57,650 bases of DNA, taken from Bacteroidales bacterium (GTDB lineage Bacteria > Bacteroidota > Bacteroidia > Bacteroidales > GCA-2748055). Of this stretch, positions 43,443-52,055 are shown piece after piece; positions within the stretch are counted from its first letter, which is position 1; every line of letters begins with the position of its first letter. The translations under genes and the position numbers were made by a program. The notes under the pieces were generated by a model, which saw nothing but the letters and a program-made list of their open reading frames with translations, had not been told where the DNA came from and ran no database searches. The stretch spans positions 1-57,650 of the forward strand of contig JAGLOO010000017.1 of the NCBI GenBank assembly GCA_023138875.1. Reading direction: 5' to 3'.

Positions 43443-44045
43443 TTAGTTCAATCCGAAATCATTGCCCAGCAGGGTTTCCTGGTTCCGGATTATTTTCAGG
43501 TACTGAAGCTGTCCTGCCAGGTAACCCTCTTTTTGTTCAGCGTCCGGCATGCATATAAACCGGTACTTGTCATCGGAAGAGAGATTGAGCGCTTTGATGA
43601 TATCCTGGTGCGTGATGGCTGAATGATTGCAACAACTGAGAAATTCCGAATCAAATTGATCCGTATAATCCTTAACCAAAAGAATGAGGTCCTGGTTTTG
43701 CACATGATCAGAACCGGGCAAACGCCTGATCGCACTACCGGCATAGAGCTTGCCTTCAAGTTGTCTGGTAATACTGATGATCTGCACCACCGAAACAGAT
43801 TCCACAGTGATCACCATCCTGCCCTTGGAATTTTCCGCCACCACTTCCTTCAATTTCACTTCACACCCAAATTCCTGAACCTCCTGGTCAATCACAAATG
43901 GTATGGCAAATGTGATGCCTTTGGTACGCGCGTCCTCAATAAGCTGTTTATAACGGGGTTCAAAAATCCGCAGGGGGATATCCTCTCCGGGAAAGAGAAA
44001 AACGCCTAAAGGAAAACAGGGGATTATTTCAGATTTTTTTTCCAT
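43443..44045 (-). CDS. LON substrate-binding domain protein
   Basis: A protein of about 200 residues made of the N-terminal (LAN/PUA-like) domain of Lon without ATPase or protease parts: IPCFPLGVFLFPGEDIPLRI, then FEPRYKQLIEDA. Stand-alone versions are widespread and may bind substrates or adapters; the function is not known. The ATG at 44045 gives the usual N terminus; the frame is open to 44072. It is convergent with the S24 repressor gene (10-bp gap) and divergent from the SRAP gene. Confidence 0.88.
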   Translation of the reverse strand: MEKKSEIIPCFPLGVFLFPGEDIPLRIFEPRYKQLIEDARTKGITFAIPFVIDQEVQEFGCEVKLKEVVAENSKGRMVITVESVSVVQIISITRQLEGKLYAGSAIRRLPGSDHVQNQDLILLVKDYTDQFDSEFLSCCNHSAITHQDIIKALNLSSDDKYRFICMPDAEQKEGYLAGQLQYLKIIRNQETLLGNDFGLN

Positions 44046-44154
44046 GCAGTAACTGCTATGCAATTTTAACAATCGATGAATCAGAATTGTTTAACTTTTA
44101 ACTTTCAAACTTTGTATATTTCTAACATTCTAACATTCTAAACATCTAACTCCC

Positions 44155-44880
44155 GTGTGTTTTACCATTGAAGTGCATTTGACGAGAAAGGCCATCGAAA
44201 GCAGGTTTTCGGTGGATACTTCGGCATTATATGATTTTGATTTCAGCTATTTCTACAGGGCATTCAGTCATCCATTCATTCCTGTGATCACTCAGGAGAA
44301 TCCCAATCATATACAATTGATGCAGTGGGGATTGATCCCATCCTGGGCAGGAGACCGTGATAAAGCTATGCAAATCAGGAAAGGTACGTACAATGCAAGG
44401 GCTGAATCTTTGCATGAAAAGCCCTCTTTCAGGGAGCCTCTGCGAAATGGACGTTGCAGTGTCATTGCCCACGGTTTTTTTGAATGGCAGCTTCTGAATG
44501 GAGTGAAGGTTCCCTGGTACATCCGGTTGAAAAACAATGCGCCTTTTGTATTTGCAGGCTTATATGACAGGTGGAACGATCCTGATAGTGGGGAGGTCTG
44601 TAATACATTTTCTATTATTACGACCAGAGCCAACCCACTCATGGAGAAGATCCATAATACAAAGAAGAGGATGCCGGTGATCCTGGATTCCAACGTTGAG
44701 TCTGAATGGATCACAGGTGATATTTCCATTCACAAGGCCAATCAGCTCCTGCTGCCTTTTGATGAGGGGAAGCTTCATGCCCACACCGTCTCACACAGAA
44801 TCTCGCAGGCGAATGCAAATCCTGATGAACCTGATATCATTCAACCTTTCGATCATCCGGTTACAGGATCCTTGTTCTGA
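44155..44880 (+). CDS. SRAP-domain protein (YedK/HMCES-like)
   Basis: SRAP proteins form a covalent thiazolidine link through Cys2 to abasic sites in single-stranded DNA and protect them during replication. The start is decided by this: GTG at 44155 followed at once by TGT gives Met1-Cys2. Other family residues are present: N in YNARAES, E in HGFFEW, and the conserved His near MPVIL (here a Ser/Glu-containing variant follows). It is 241 residues long. It sits beside the dinB-dnaE-S24 module, matching its SOS-associated role. Its promoter may include TATATTTC just upstream (about 44115-44122). Confidence 0.9.
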   Translation: MCFTIEVHLTRKAIESRFSVDTSALYDFDFSYFYRAFSHPFIPVITQENPNHIQLMQWGLIPSWAGDRDKAMQIRKGTYNARAESLHEKPSFREPLRNGRCSVIAHGFFEWQLLNGVKVPWYIRLKNNAPFVFAGLYDRWNDPDSGEVCNTFSIITTRANPLMEKIHNTKKRMPVILDSNVESEWITGDISIHKANQLLLPFDEGKLHAHTVSHRISQANANPDEPDIIQPFDHPVTGSLF

Positions 44881-44903
44881 GAATTCCCACACCATTATCA
44901 ACA

Positions 44904-44932
44904 GGTTGCTTCTTGAAGGCAAGACTGCAACC
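44904..44932 (+). terminator. Hairpin after the SRAP gene
   Basis: GGTTGC (44904-44909) pairs with GCAACC (44927-44932), and inside it TCTTG pairs with CAAGA around an AAGG loop. It lies 24 bp after the SRAP stop. The following bases are ATTTAATAT, without a pure U-tract, so terminator function is plausible but not certain. Nothing else is seen up to the promoter at 45031. Confidence 0.45.
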
Positions 44933-45030
44933 ATTTAATATATAAACGTATACAATTCAGTGTGGCAACCTTATTAACTATTTGTTAATAATTCCTGTTC
45001 ATTCAATGTTCAATTCTTCGATCAAATTAA

Positions 45031-45062
45031 TTTGGACTGAATCAATAAACCATCTAAATTTG
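45031..45062 (+). promoter_or_regulatory. Consensus promoter of the noncoding transcript
   Basis: TTTG (45031-45034), a 20-bp spacer and TAAATTTG (45055-45062) match the Bacteroidota housekeeping promoter TTTG-N19/20-TAnnTTTG at every defined position. Transcription should begin near 45069-45070, where no start codon of a plausible gene follows. Confidence 0.7.
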
Positions 45063-45069
45063 ATACCAT

Positions 45070-45494
45070 CAAGTGAGCGATAAAAGGCCACTCAGTTCTT
45101 TAAATGTTAAATCATTAGCACCCGGGGTAACCCGGATGCGTGGATATGAGTCACGAGAACAGATAACCAGGTATTGATGCTGTTCTCCCCCGATCTTCGG
45201 ATCGGACTGTTGGCTGGAATACCGAATGGGTTGTAAAAGGCTCATTCAGAGATTCAAACGGAAACCGTAGCATACCTGAAAACGCGGTGAAAGTTGTTAA
45301 CAGTTGAGCATTACTTTCTGTCTTCGGACAGCGACGATGCAAGTTACCCGATTCGTCGGGTAGCACGAGGGAATTCAAGACTTCGGTCAGGTTTTCCGGT
45401 CACAATAACAGTAGCTTGGCGCAAATTAGCGACTACGGTAGCTAACGAGTGGAATGGGAACCAGATGCAAATTTGGATCCCATTCGTGTTTTTT
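45070..45494 (+). ncRNA. Candidate large structured noncoding RNA
   Basis: About 425 nt between a consensus promoter and an intrinsic terminator, with no convincing ORF. Local hairpins: CCGGG/CCCGG with GUAA loop (45122-45135), CGTG/CACG (about 45139-45155), GAGAACAG/CTGTTCTC (45154-45187), CCGATC-UUCG-GATCGG (45190-45205), CTGTC-UUCG-GACAG (45318-45331), TACCCGA-UUCG-TCGGGTA (45345-45362), GAC-UUCG-GTC (45379-45388) and TTAGC/GCTAA with a UACG cap (45426-45445). CCACTC-A-GTT (45088-45097) pairs with AAC-GAGTGG (45444-45452), closing the whole domain. It is not tmRNA, RNase P, 6S or SRP RNA by any motif seen. Relation to a group II intron domain I is possible but no domain V was found. Confidence 0.6.
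45452..45494 (+). terminator. Intrinsic terminator of the noncoding RNA
   Basis: GAATGGGA (45452-45459) pairs with TCCCATTC (45478-45485). After one mismatch a further six pairs (CCAGAT with ATTTGG, one G-U) are capped by a GCAA tetraloop. GTG and a run of six T follow (45489-45494). This is a strong rho-independent terminator. Confidence 0.85.
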
Positions 45495-45797
45495 ACCCTT
45501 CATGTCCCAACTTTCCCACTGCCTCACGCTCTAACTTCAACTTTTGACTAACAACTTCCTATAGTTTATTAAAGGACTTAAAACCTCCCATTAAAGTGAG
45601 TTTTTCTGTGCGAAGAGCCGTCATAGTATAAAATATATGATGCATTCGCATCGCTTCTATGTATAATCTAAAAAACTGAAATACAAATTGATACATCTAT
45701 TAACAGAGGAAAGTTAATATCATGGCATTGAACTTTTTTAGTCGGATTGGTTTAATCTATAGTTTTGTTGTTGGAAGCAGATTAATAGTTAGTATTT
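45495..45797 (+). promoter_or_regulatory. Gene-free spacer with promoter for the serine hydrolase
   Basis: No gene was found in this spacer. It holds a small hairpin, GATGC-ATTC-GCATC (about 45641-45654), and near its end TAGTTTTG (45760-45767), an exact TAnnTTTG -7 element about 30 bp before the ATG of the downstream gene. The -33 position is TTTA-like. Transcription would start near 45774, leaving a leader of about 24 nt. Confidence 0.5.
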
Positions 45798-47135
45798 ATG
45801 AGTATTGTGAAGAAATTTCTGTTATTTTTTGGTTTACTGGTCCTTTTCTTTTTTGGAGAAATTGCCATGACCTTTTCCGATAAAGGGTACCCGTCACTTC
45901 TGAACGACGAAGAGGTTCCGTTTTCACTGATGCTGGACAATCAATATTCGGATTTTGAAGAATCCGACATTATTGACAATCAATTAAATGCATTCATTAA
46001 AAAGTGGAAGATCCATGGTGCCAGTCTGGCCATTACCAAAGATGAACGGTTGGTCTATGCCAAAGGATTTGGCATCGCAAATAGTGAGACAGGGGAGGAA
46101 GTGAAACCTGGACACCTGTTTCGAATTGCCTCTGTTTCAAAGTTGATCACCGCTGTTGCTGTAATGAAGCTTCAGGAGGATGGCATTTTGATCCTTGATG
46201 AGCAGGTCTTCGGAGAAAATGGCATATTAAATGATTCTATTTTCAGATCGTACCGGGATAAAAGGATCGAGGATATTACGATCCGGTATCTGCTTAATCA
46301 TACTGCTGGGTGGTCACGGTATGCCGGGGATCCCCTGTTCAATTCGCTTTACATAGCCCGGAAAATGGATATTGAAGCCCCTGCGGGATTTGATAATATC
46401 CTTCAGTTTGTGCTTTCCCGCAGATTGGATTACAAGCCCGGATCCAGGTATAGCTATTCAAACATGGGGTATGCCATTCTGGGAGAGATCATAGAAAGAA
46501 AGAGCGGGATGCCCTACCAGGACTATGTGGTGATGAACCTGTTAAAGCCTCTGGACATTCATGACATGCATGTTGGGAAAAGCTTTTATCATGAGAAATA
46601 TCCCAATGAGGTGCGTTATCACAGCAGTGCTGGAAAAATGACCACATATTCTATGGACGGATCCGGTGAGGTTGTACCTATTTATTATGGGGGAAACAAC
46701 ATTGAGCTTCTGGGACCTGCTGGAGGATGGGTGGCCTCAGCACCGGAACTGATCAAATTCCTGACAGCTATTGATGGCCTCCCTGATCAGCCTGATATTC
46801 TATCACCTGAAACCATTGCCCGGATGTCGGATCCGGACTTAGCTGGAAAAGGGCTGTTTGGATGGCGCGGCAGCGACAGGTATGGTACCTGGTGGCGCAC
46901 AGGTTACCTGACCGGTTCCTCGGCATTGATGGTGCGACAGAAAGACGGACTTAACTGGGTTGTCATGATGAATACAAGTACCTACAAACAATCCAGGATC
47001 CACAGGTATGTGTCGGGTATGATGTTCGGGACGGTCAGCCGTGTAAATGAATGGCCTGCAATAGACCTCTTTGCTATGGAACTCAACAACCCGAATCCCA
47101 TAGCTGAAATACCGGCGACAAATCCAAAACTTTAG
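45798..47135 (+). CDS. Beta-lactamase-related serine hydrolase
   Basis: A 445-residue class C beta-lactamase/esterase-fold protein. An N-terminal helix (residues 6-22) acts as signal anchor. Catalytic S112-V-S-K115 lies in FRIASVSKLITAV, and Y220-S-N222 in YSYSNMGYAILGE. The HxG-like third motif is less clear; GWRGSDRYGTWWRTGYLTG lies in its region. Members hydrolyse diverse peptides and esters and are usually not resistance enzymes. The gene is monocistronic, with its own promoter just upstream. Confidence 0.88.
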   Translation: MSIVKKFLLFFGLLVLFFFGEIAMTFSDKGYPSLLNDEEVPFSLMLDNQYSDFEESDIIDNQLNAFIKKWKIHGASLAITKDERLVYAKGFGIANSETGEEVKPGHLFRIASVSKLITAVAVMKLQEDGILILDEQVFGENGILNDSIFRSYRDKRIEDITIRYLLNHTAGWSRYAGDPLFNSLYIARKMDIEAPAGFDNILQFVLSRRLDYKPGSRYSYSNMGYAILGEIIERKSGMPYQDYVVMNLLKPLDIHDMHVGKSFYHEKYPNEVRYHSSAGKMTTYSMDGSGEVVPIYYGGNNIELLGPAGGWVASAPELIKFLTAIDGLPDQPDILSPETIARMSDPDLAGKGLFGWRGSDRYGTWWRTGYLTGSSALMVRQKDGLNWVVMMNTSTYKQSRIHRYVSGMMFGTVSRVNEWPAIDLFAMELNNPNPIAEIPATNPKL

Positions 47136-47197
47136 TTGTTTTAACAGGACTGCTACGGATATTCCTTTTATATTTGAGGCAACCGTTGAAGGACTTA

Positions 47198-48127
47198 ATG
47201 GAATTATCATCTATACACCATATCGATTCTGAAAAGATTCATGATTTTGACCCAGATCTTTTCATTACCACCCTTGGTTATGAAACGCGATGTACAACAA
47301 TAGCAAGATTGTTCGAAGACCGGGATTGTCGAAAAATCGCACTTTCGCACTCCTATAATCATCTCAAGGAATTCTCGTATGAAAAAAACCTGGATTATTT
47401 CAACGAAAGGAATTATGAGATTATCCCGGTTGAAACTGCAGTGCCTGATCTTGGTGTTATACTGAAACATCTTCCAGAAGAAAATATTAACATCATCTTT
47501 GATTGCACCAGCATGTCCCAAAGATGGTATTACGAATTTTTCAGGTGGTTCACTGAAGATCAGGTTGATTATGCTTCTGCCAATCTGCGGTTTGTGTATA
47601 CCATGGCCAACTATGTGGATCCGGGTCCTGCTCAGAAAGTGAAAAGGATCAAGGAGTTCCTGAAAACCGAGGAGAGGACCAGAAGAAAGAAGAAACGGGC
47701 TCTGATCCTGGGATTAGGACATGAAGAAAATGTTTGCGAGGCAATTTATAATATCGTAAAGCCCGATCTTCTCTATCTATACTACGCCGATCCTCCTGTT
47801 GACAAACAATTTGTGGAGAAAGTATTTGTAAACAACCATGCACTGATCAATGCCACACCCATCAGAAACCTGATTGCTTATCCCCTCCGCAATGGTCAGC
47901 TTATCTACCAAAGTCTGATCGATACCATTCTTCCATTGCGAAATGAGTATGAAATTACCCTTGTACCCGTGGGACCAAAAATATTCTCGGTGGTAGCCAT
48001 GCTGGTACATCTTGGTTATCCCGATACATTGATCAGCTACCCCGTTTTCAAAAAGAGACCATCAGTTGACCGGCATCCCAGTGGTGAACCCGTTGTGCTG
48101 GATGTGCGTTTTGAAGGTGAAGAATAA
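47198..48127 (+). CDS. Unknown protein with GYETR and DCTSMSQR motifs
   Basis: This protein of 309 residues (ATG at 47198; the frame is open from a TTG at 47174) was not assigned to a named family. The N-terminal half looks like an alpha/beta Rossmann-type domain with TTLGYETRC (residues 24-32) and NIIFDCTSMSQRWYYEFF (98-115). The second half (from about 164) starts with KKRALILGLGHEENVCEAIY and includes LYYADPPVDKQFVEKVF and ITLVPVGPKIFSVVAMLVHL, perhaps a second alpha/beta domain. There is no signal peptide. The GYExR and D-x-[TS]-S-M-x-x-R pattern resembles uncharacterised proteins sometimes encoded near defence genes; that is recollection, not a search result. Confidence 0.7.
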   Translation: MELSSIHHIDSEKIHDFDPDLFITTLGYETRCTTIARLFEDRDCRKIALSHSYNHLKEFSYEKNLDYFNERNYEIIPVETAVPDLGVILKHLPEENINIIFDCTSMSQRWYYEFFRWFTEDQVDYASANLRFVYTMANYVDPGPAQKVKRIKEFLKTEERTRRKKKRALILGLGHEENVCEAIYNIVKPDLLYLYYADPPVDKQFVEKVFVNNHALINATPIRNLIAYPLRNGQLIYQSLIDTILPLRNEYEITLVPVGPKIFSVVAMLVHLGYPDTLISYPVFKKRPSVDRHPSGEPVVLDVRFEGEE

Positions 48128-48199
48128 AAAACAATTTCAGGGTATTATTGTTATACCATCGAAATCTGTAATACCACACTACACCCAAATCATTTCAAC

Positions 48200-49372
48200 A
48201 TGGCCAATTTTGAGATTATAATGCCTAAGATGGGTGAGAGTATTGAGGAAGCAACCATTACAAACTGGTTTGTAAAGGAGGGTGATCTGATCGAAGAGGA
48301 CGATGTTCTCCTTGAGATTGCTACAGACAAAGTTGATTCGGAAATACCTTCACCTGTTGCAGGGGTTGTGAAAAAGATATTATTCAACCAGGATGAGGTA
48401 GTTGCAGTAGGAACGGTTATCGCTGTGATCGATTCTGATAATGATATACCCGAAGTCTCAGCAACAGTTGTTTCCATAACCGGTCGTTTCTATTCTCCGC
48501 TGGTAAGAAAGATTGCCGGGGAAGAGAATATCTCCCAGGAAGAACTGGATGGAATTTCTGGAAGCGGAGTGAATGGACGGGTACAGAAAAATGATGTGCT
48601 GCAATTTCTCGAGAATCGAGACGGGGTAGTAGAGAAGGAGGAAACAGCTCCCTCCAGCGACGAGGTTATTGAGATGACCAGGCTTCGGAAATTGATCGCT
48701 GAACACATGATCAGGTCCAAGCAAACATCTGCACATGTAACCAACATGATCGAGGTGGACACTACCAACGTGGTTAACTGGAGGAACAGGGTGAAAGATG
48801 AATTCCTGAAGAAAGAAGGTGTAAAACTCACCTACCTGCCTGTATTCCTTGAAGCAACGGTGAAAGCTTTGCGGGATTACCCCCAGATCAATGCTTCTGT
48901 AGATGGTGATAAGATCATTATTAGGAAGAGGATCAACCTTGGCGTTGCGGTGGCTCTACCGGACAATTACCTGATTGTTCCCAATATCAAAGATGCTGAT
49001 TCACTTAATCTGACGGGTATTACCAAACGGATGAATGAATTGGCACAGGCTGCACGGAATAACAAACTGGGTCCCGATGACATCAGCGGTGGTACTTTTA
49101 CAGTGACCAACTTTGGTACCTTCCGGAACGATATCGGAACACCCATTATCAACCAGCCTGAGGTTGCTATTCTTGCGGTGGGTACCATCAGGAAGAAACC
49201 TGCAGTTCTTGAGACCGAGCTGGGTGATGTGATAGCCATCAGGCAAAAAATGTGGCTATCCCTGACCTACGACCACAGGATCATTGACGGAGCCCTTGGA
49301 GGGGCCTTCCTGAAACGGATGGGAGATTATATTGAATCATTTGATCCGGAGGCCGGTAATTTTAAACTTTAG
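48200..49372 (+). CDS. 2-oxoacid dehydrogenase E2 (dihydrolipoyl acyltransferase)
   Basis: A 390-residue E2 core: one N-terminal lipoyl domain with lipoylated K44 (EIATDKVDSE), a flexible linker, a peripheral-subunit-binding domain (SPLVRKIAGEENISQEEL, about residues 97-140), and the catalytic domain with H359 and D363 in YDHRIIDGALGG. It transfers acyl groups from E1 to CoA. It is followed after 6 bp by the fused E1; together they suggest a branched-chain 2-oxoacid (or pyruvate-like) complex. E3 is not encoded here. The 72-bp upstream gap holds an imperfect repeat GGTAT/ATACC. Confidence 0.93.
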   Translation: MANFEIIMPKMGESIEEATITNWFVKEGDLIEEDDVLLEIATDKVDSEIPSPVAGVVKKILFNQDEVVAVGTVIAVIDSDNDIPEVSATVVSITGRFYSPLVRKIAGEENISQEELDGISGSGVNGRVQKNDVLQFLENRDGVVEKEETAPSSDEVIEMTRLRKLIAEHMIRSKQTSAHVTNMIEVDTTNVVNWRNRVKDEFLKKEGVKLTYLPVFLEATVKALRDYPQINASVDGDKIIIRKRINLGVAVALPDNYLIVPNIKDADSLNLTGITKRMNELAQAARNNKLGPDDISGGTFTVTNFGTFRNDIGTPIINQPEVAILAVGTIRKKPAVLETELGDVIAIRQKMWLSLTYDHRIIDGALGGAFLKRMGDYIESFDPEAGNFKL

Positions 49373-49378
49373 CAAGCA

Positions 49379-51448
49379 ATGTCAAAAGAAAAGAACCGAG
49401 CTTGCGAGCTCAGCGAAGCTAAATACAGCATAAAAAAAACTGATAAAGAGATCCTTGCAAAGTGGTTTAAGCTCATGCTGGTGGGAAGGGCCATTGATGA
49501 CCGTGCCCCCAACTACCTTAAACAGGCCATTGGCTGGTCATACCATGCTCCCTACGCTGGCCATGACGGTATTCAACTGGCTATCGGGCAGGTTTTTGAC
49601 CGTGAAAATGATCACCTGTTTCCCTATTACAGGGATATGCTCACAACTCTTTCAGCCGGTCTGACTGCTGAAGAACTTATTTTAAACGGAATATCGAAAG
49701 CTTCAGATGTGGCTGGTGGCGGCCGCCACATGTCTAACCACTTTGCCAAACCGGAATGGAATGTGCACAACACTTCATCATGTACAGGGAACCATACCCT
49801 GCATGCAGTGGGAGTGGCCAGGGCGCTGAAGAAATATAAGGTATCCGGGGTGGCCATTAGTTCCCAGGGTGAATCTTCCGTTTCAGAAGGTTATGTGTAT
49901 GAAGCTATTAATGGCGCCAGCAATGAAAAATTGCCCGTCATTTTTGTGTTCCAGGACAATGGGTATGGAATATCTGTACCAAAAGCCGACCAGACTGCCA
50001 ATAGAAAGGTAGCCAACAATTTCACGGGCTTCAAGAATTTGAAAATTTTTCATTGTAATGGAAAGGATGTATTCGACAGCATGAATACCATGGCTGAAGC
50101 CAAAGCATATGTAGCAGAAAATGAGCATCCGGTGATTGTGCAGGCCAACTGCGTAAGGATACATTCTCACTCCAATTCTGACCGGCATGATCTGTATCGG
50201 GACGATTACGAACTCAATTATGTGCATGAATATGATCCGTTGGCAAAGTACAGGCGACTGTTGCTCAGGTATGATCGTTTTACAGAAGAAGAAATTGTGG
50301 CGTTGGAAAATGAGGCAAAGGAAATCGTAAAAGCAGCTCATAAAGCAGGGATGAATGCTCCAAATCCGGACCCTGCCTCCATTCATAATTTTGTAATCCC
50401 TGAACCGTATGTGAGTGAGAAGTATCCGGATGGACTGCACCAGCATGAGGGCGAGCCTAAAAAGCTGATCGAAGCCCTGAATGAAACGCTTAAAGCGGAA
50501 TTCAGGAATAATCCGGATACCTATATCTGGGGACAGGATGTGGCTAATAAAGAGAAGGGTGGTATATTCAACGTAACCAAGGGATTGCAGCAGGAATTTG
50601 GAAAAGAACGGGTGTTCAATGCTCCCATAGCAGAAGATTTTATCATGGGGACCGCCAATGGAATGAGTCGGTTCAATGATAAATTACGCATCGTGGTGGA
50701 AGGTGCTGAATTCGCAGACTATTTCTGGCCTGCCATGGAACAATTACTGGATACTTCGCACGATTATTGGCGCACCAATGGACAGTTCTCTCCAAATATT
50801 ACTGTAAGGCTGGCTTCCGGGGGATACATCGGTGGCGGACTTTACCATTCCCAGAACATTGAGGGCACGCTGACTACATTTCCTGGCATCAGGGTAGTGT
50901 ATCCCACATACGCCGATGATGCTGCTGGCTTGCTCAGAACCAGCATTCGATCACGGGGTACCACACTATTCCTTGAACCCAAAGCACTTTACAATTCCTC
51001 CAAAGTGGCCACACCGATACCGGACGACTTCGAAGTACCTTTCGGTAAAGCAAAGGTAAGAAGAGAGGGAACTGACCTGAGTGTCATCACCTATGGAAAT
51101 ACCACTCCCATGTGTGAGGAACTGGCCGTAAAACTCCAAAATGATGGCGTGGCCAGTCTTGAGGTGCTTGATCTGAGGTCTCTGAGTCCCCTCGATACGG
51201 ATGCCATACTGGCAACGGTAAAGAAAACCGGAAAAGCACTTGTCGTACATGAGGATAAGGTGTTTGGTGGATTCGGCGGAGAGGTAACAGCCTTGATTAA
51301 TGAAATGGCATTCGAATACCTTGACGGGCCCGTGAAACGGGTGGGTTCCACATTTACCCCGGTGGGATTCAACCGGATCCTGGAGGCCGCAATTCTGCCC
51401 GATATACAGCGAATTGAAGAAGCCATAATTGAACTGTTGAATTATTAA
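49379..51448 (+). CDS. 2-oxoacid dehydrogenase E1, fused alpha and beta
   Basis: A 689-residue thiamine-diphosphate enzyme in which the alpha subunit (residues about 10-345; GGGRHMSNHFAKPEWN, SQGESSVSEGYVYEA) and the beta subunit (about 350-689; APIAEDFIMGTANGMSRF, RVVYPTYADDAAGLLRT) are one chain, as in many Bacteroidota. It decarboxylates branched-chain 2-oxoacids or related substrates and acylates the lipoyl group of E2. It lies 6 bp downstream of the E2 gene, so the pair is certainly one operon. Flavodoxin follows after 18 bp. Confidence 0.93.
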   Translation: MSKEKNRACELSEAKYSIKKTDKEILAKWFKLMLVGRAIDDRAPNYLKQAIGWSYHAPYAGHDGIQLAIGQVFDRENDHLFPYYRDMLTTLSAGLTAEELILNGISKASDVAGGGRHMSNHFAKPEWNVHNTSSCTGNHTLHAVGVARALKKYKVSGVAISSQGESSVSEGYVYEAINGASNEKLPVIFVFQDNGYGISVPKADQTANRKVANNFTGFKNLKIFHCNGKDVFDSMNTMAEAKAYVAENEHPVIVQANCVRIHSHSNSDRHDLYRDDYELNYVHEYDPLAKYRRLLLRYDRFTEEEIVALENEAKEIVKAAHKAGMNAPNPDPASIHNFVIPEPYVSEKYPDGLHQHEGEPKKLIEALNETLKAEFRNNPDTYIWGQDVANKEKGGIFNVTKGLQQEFGKERVFNAPIAEDFIMGTANGMSRFNDKLRIVVEGAEFADYFWPAMEQLLDTSHDYWRTNGQFSPNITVRLASGGYIGGGLYHSQNIEGTLTTFPGIRVVYPTYADDAAGLLRTSIRSRGTTLFLEPKALYNSSKVATPIPDDFEVPFGKAKVRREGTDLSVITYGNTTPMCEELAVKLQNDGVASLEVLDLRSLSPLDTDAILATVKKTGKALVVHEDKVFGGFGGEVTALINEMAFEYLDGPVKRVGSTFTPVGFNRILEAAILPDIQRIEEAIIELLNY

Positions 51449-51466
51449 GACCCAATCTGAATAAAA

Positions 51467-51970
51467 ATGAATAAGACCGCAATCATTTATAGTTTCAATA
51501 CCAGGAAAACAGGACAAATAGCAGAAAGCATCAAAGAAGCATTCAACGATGATCAGGTTGAGCTGGTGAATGCCGAAGAGATCAATGAAGAGCTGTTCAT
51601 GTCCTACGACCAGATTATTATGGGGGTATCCACCTGGTTTGACGGCGAGCTTCCCAATTATTGGGATGAGTTCGTGCCTGCCCTTGAAGAGATGGACTTA
51701 TCAGGAAAGAAAATTGCATTGTTCGGACTGGGAGACCAGAAGGGATACCCAGAGAATTTTCTGGACGGAGCTGGAATCATGGCCGGGATCCTTGAGCAGC
51801 GGGGAGCAACCCTGGTAGGATTTACAAGTACCGAAGGGTATGAATTTGAAAGCTCGCGTGCGCTACGGGGAAACCAGTTTATTGGATTGGCCATTGACTA
51901 TGAAAACCAGGGTTCCCAGAATACGGAGAGGATTACTGCATGGGTGGATCAATTAAAAACCTCCTTTTGA
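51467..51970 (+). CDS. fldA: Flavodoxin, long-chain type
   Basis: A 167-residue FMN-binding electron carrier. The phosphate loop is YSFNTRKTGQIAESI, a variant of the usual T/SxTGxT. Other FMN-contacting regions are MGVSTWFDGELPNYWDEF and FGLGDQKGYPENFLDG, and the insertion typical of long-chain flavodoxins is present. It follows the E1 gene closely. Flavodoxin often supports anaerobic radical and oxidoreductase reactions or replaces ferredoxin under low iron. Confidence 0.92.
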   Translation: MNKTAIIYSFNTRKTGQIAESIKEAFNDDQVELVNAEEINEELFMSYDQIIMGVSTWFDGELPNYWDEFVPALEEMDLSGKKIALFGLGDQKGYPENFLDGAGIMAGILEQRGATLVGFTSTEGYEFESSRALRGNQFIGLAIDYENQGSQNTERITAWVDQLKTSF

Positions 51971-52055
51971 GTGAATTAATACATGTTGAATAGCATATAT
52001 TGCGTTTAATTTGTTTTTTTTGTGGTTTAAATAATCTACCAGTAAAACTATTCCC

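Noticed and set aside
45121-45494. Interpretation as tmRNA or a complete group II intron
   Set aside because: No tRNA-like ends, tag frame, domain V or reverse transcriptase are present; an intron would also not need its own promoter and intrinsic terminator. A fragment of intron domain I remains possible.
45722-45900. Alternative small gene starting at 45722 ahead of the serine hydrolase
   Set aside because: The frame overlaps the hydrolase in another phase, spans its promoter element and has no recognisable features.
45798-47135. Antibiotic-resistance beta-lactamase
   Set aside because: Only the general SxxK/YxN fold is supported; such serine hydrolases are common and mostly not resistance enzymes.
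49883-50446. 187-codon ORF antisense to the E1 gene
   Set aside because: It is a shadow of the thiamine-diphosphate domain; composition is Ile/Phe/His-rich without pattern.
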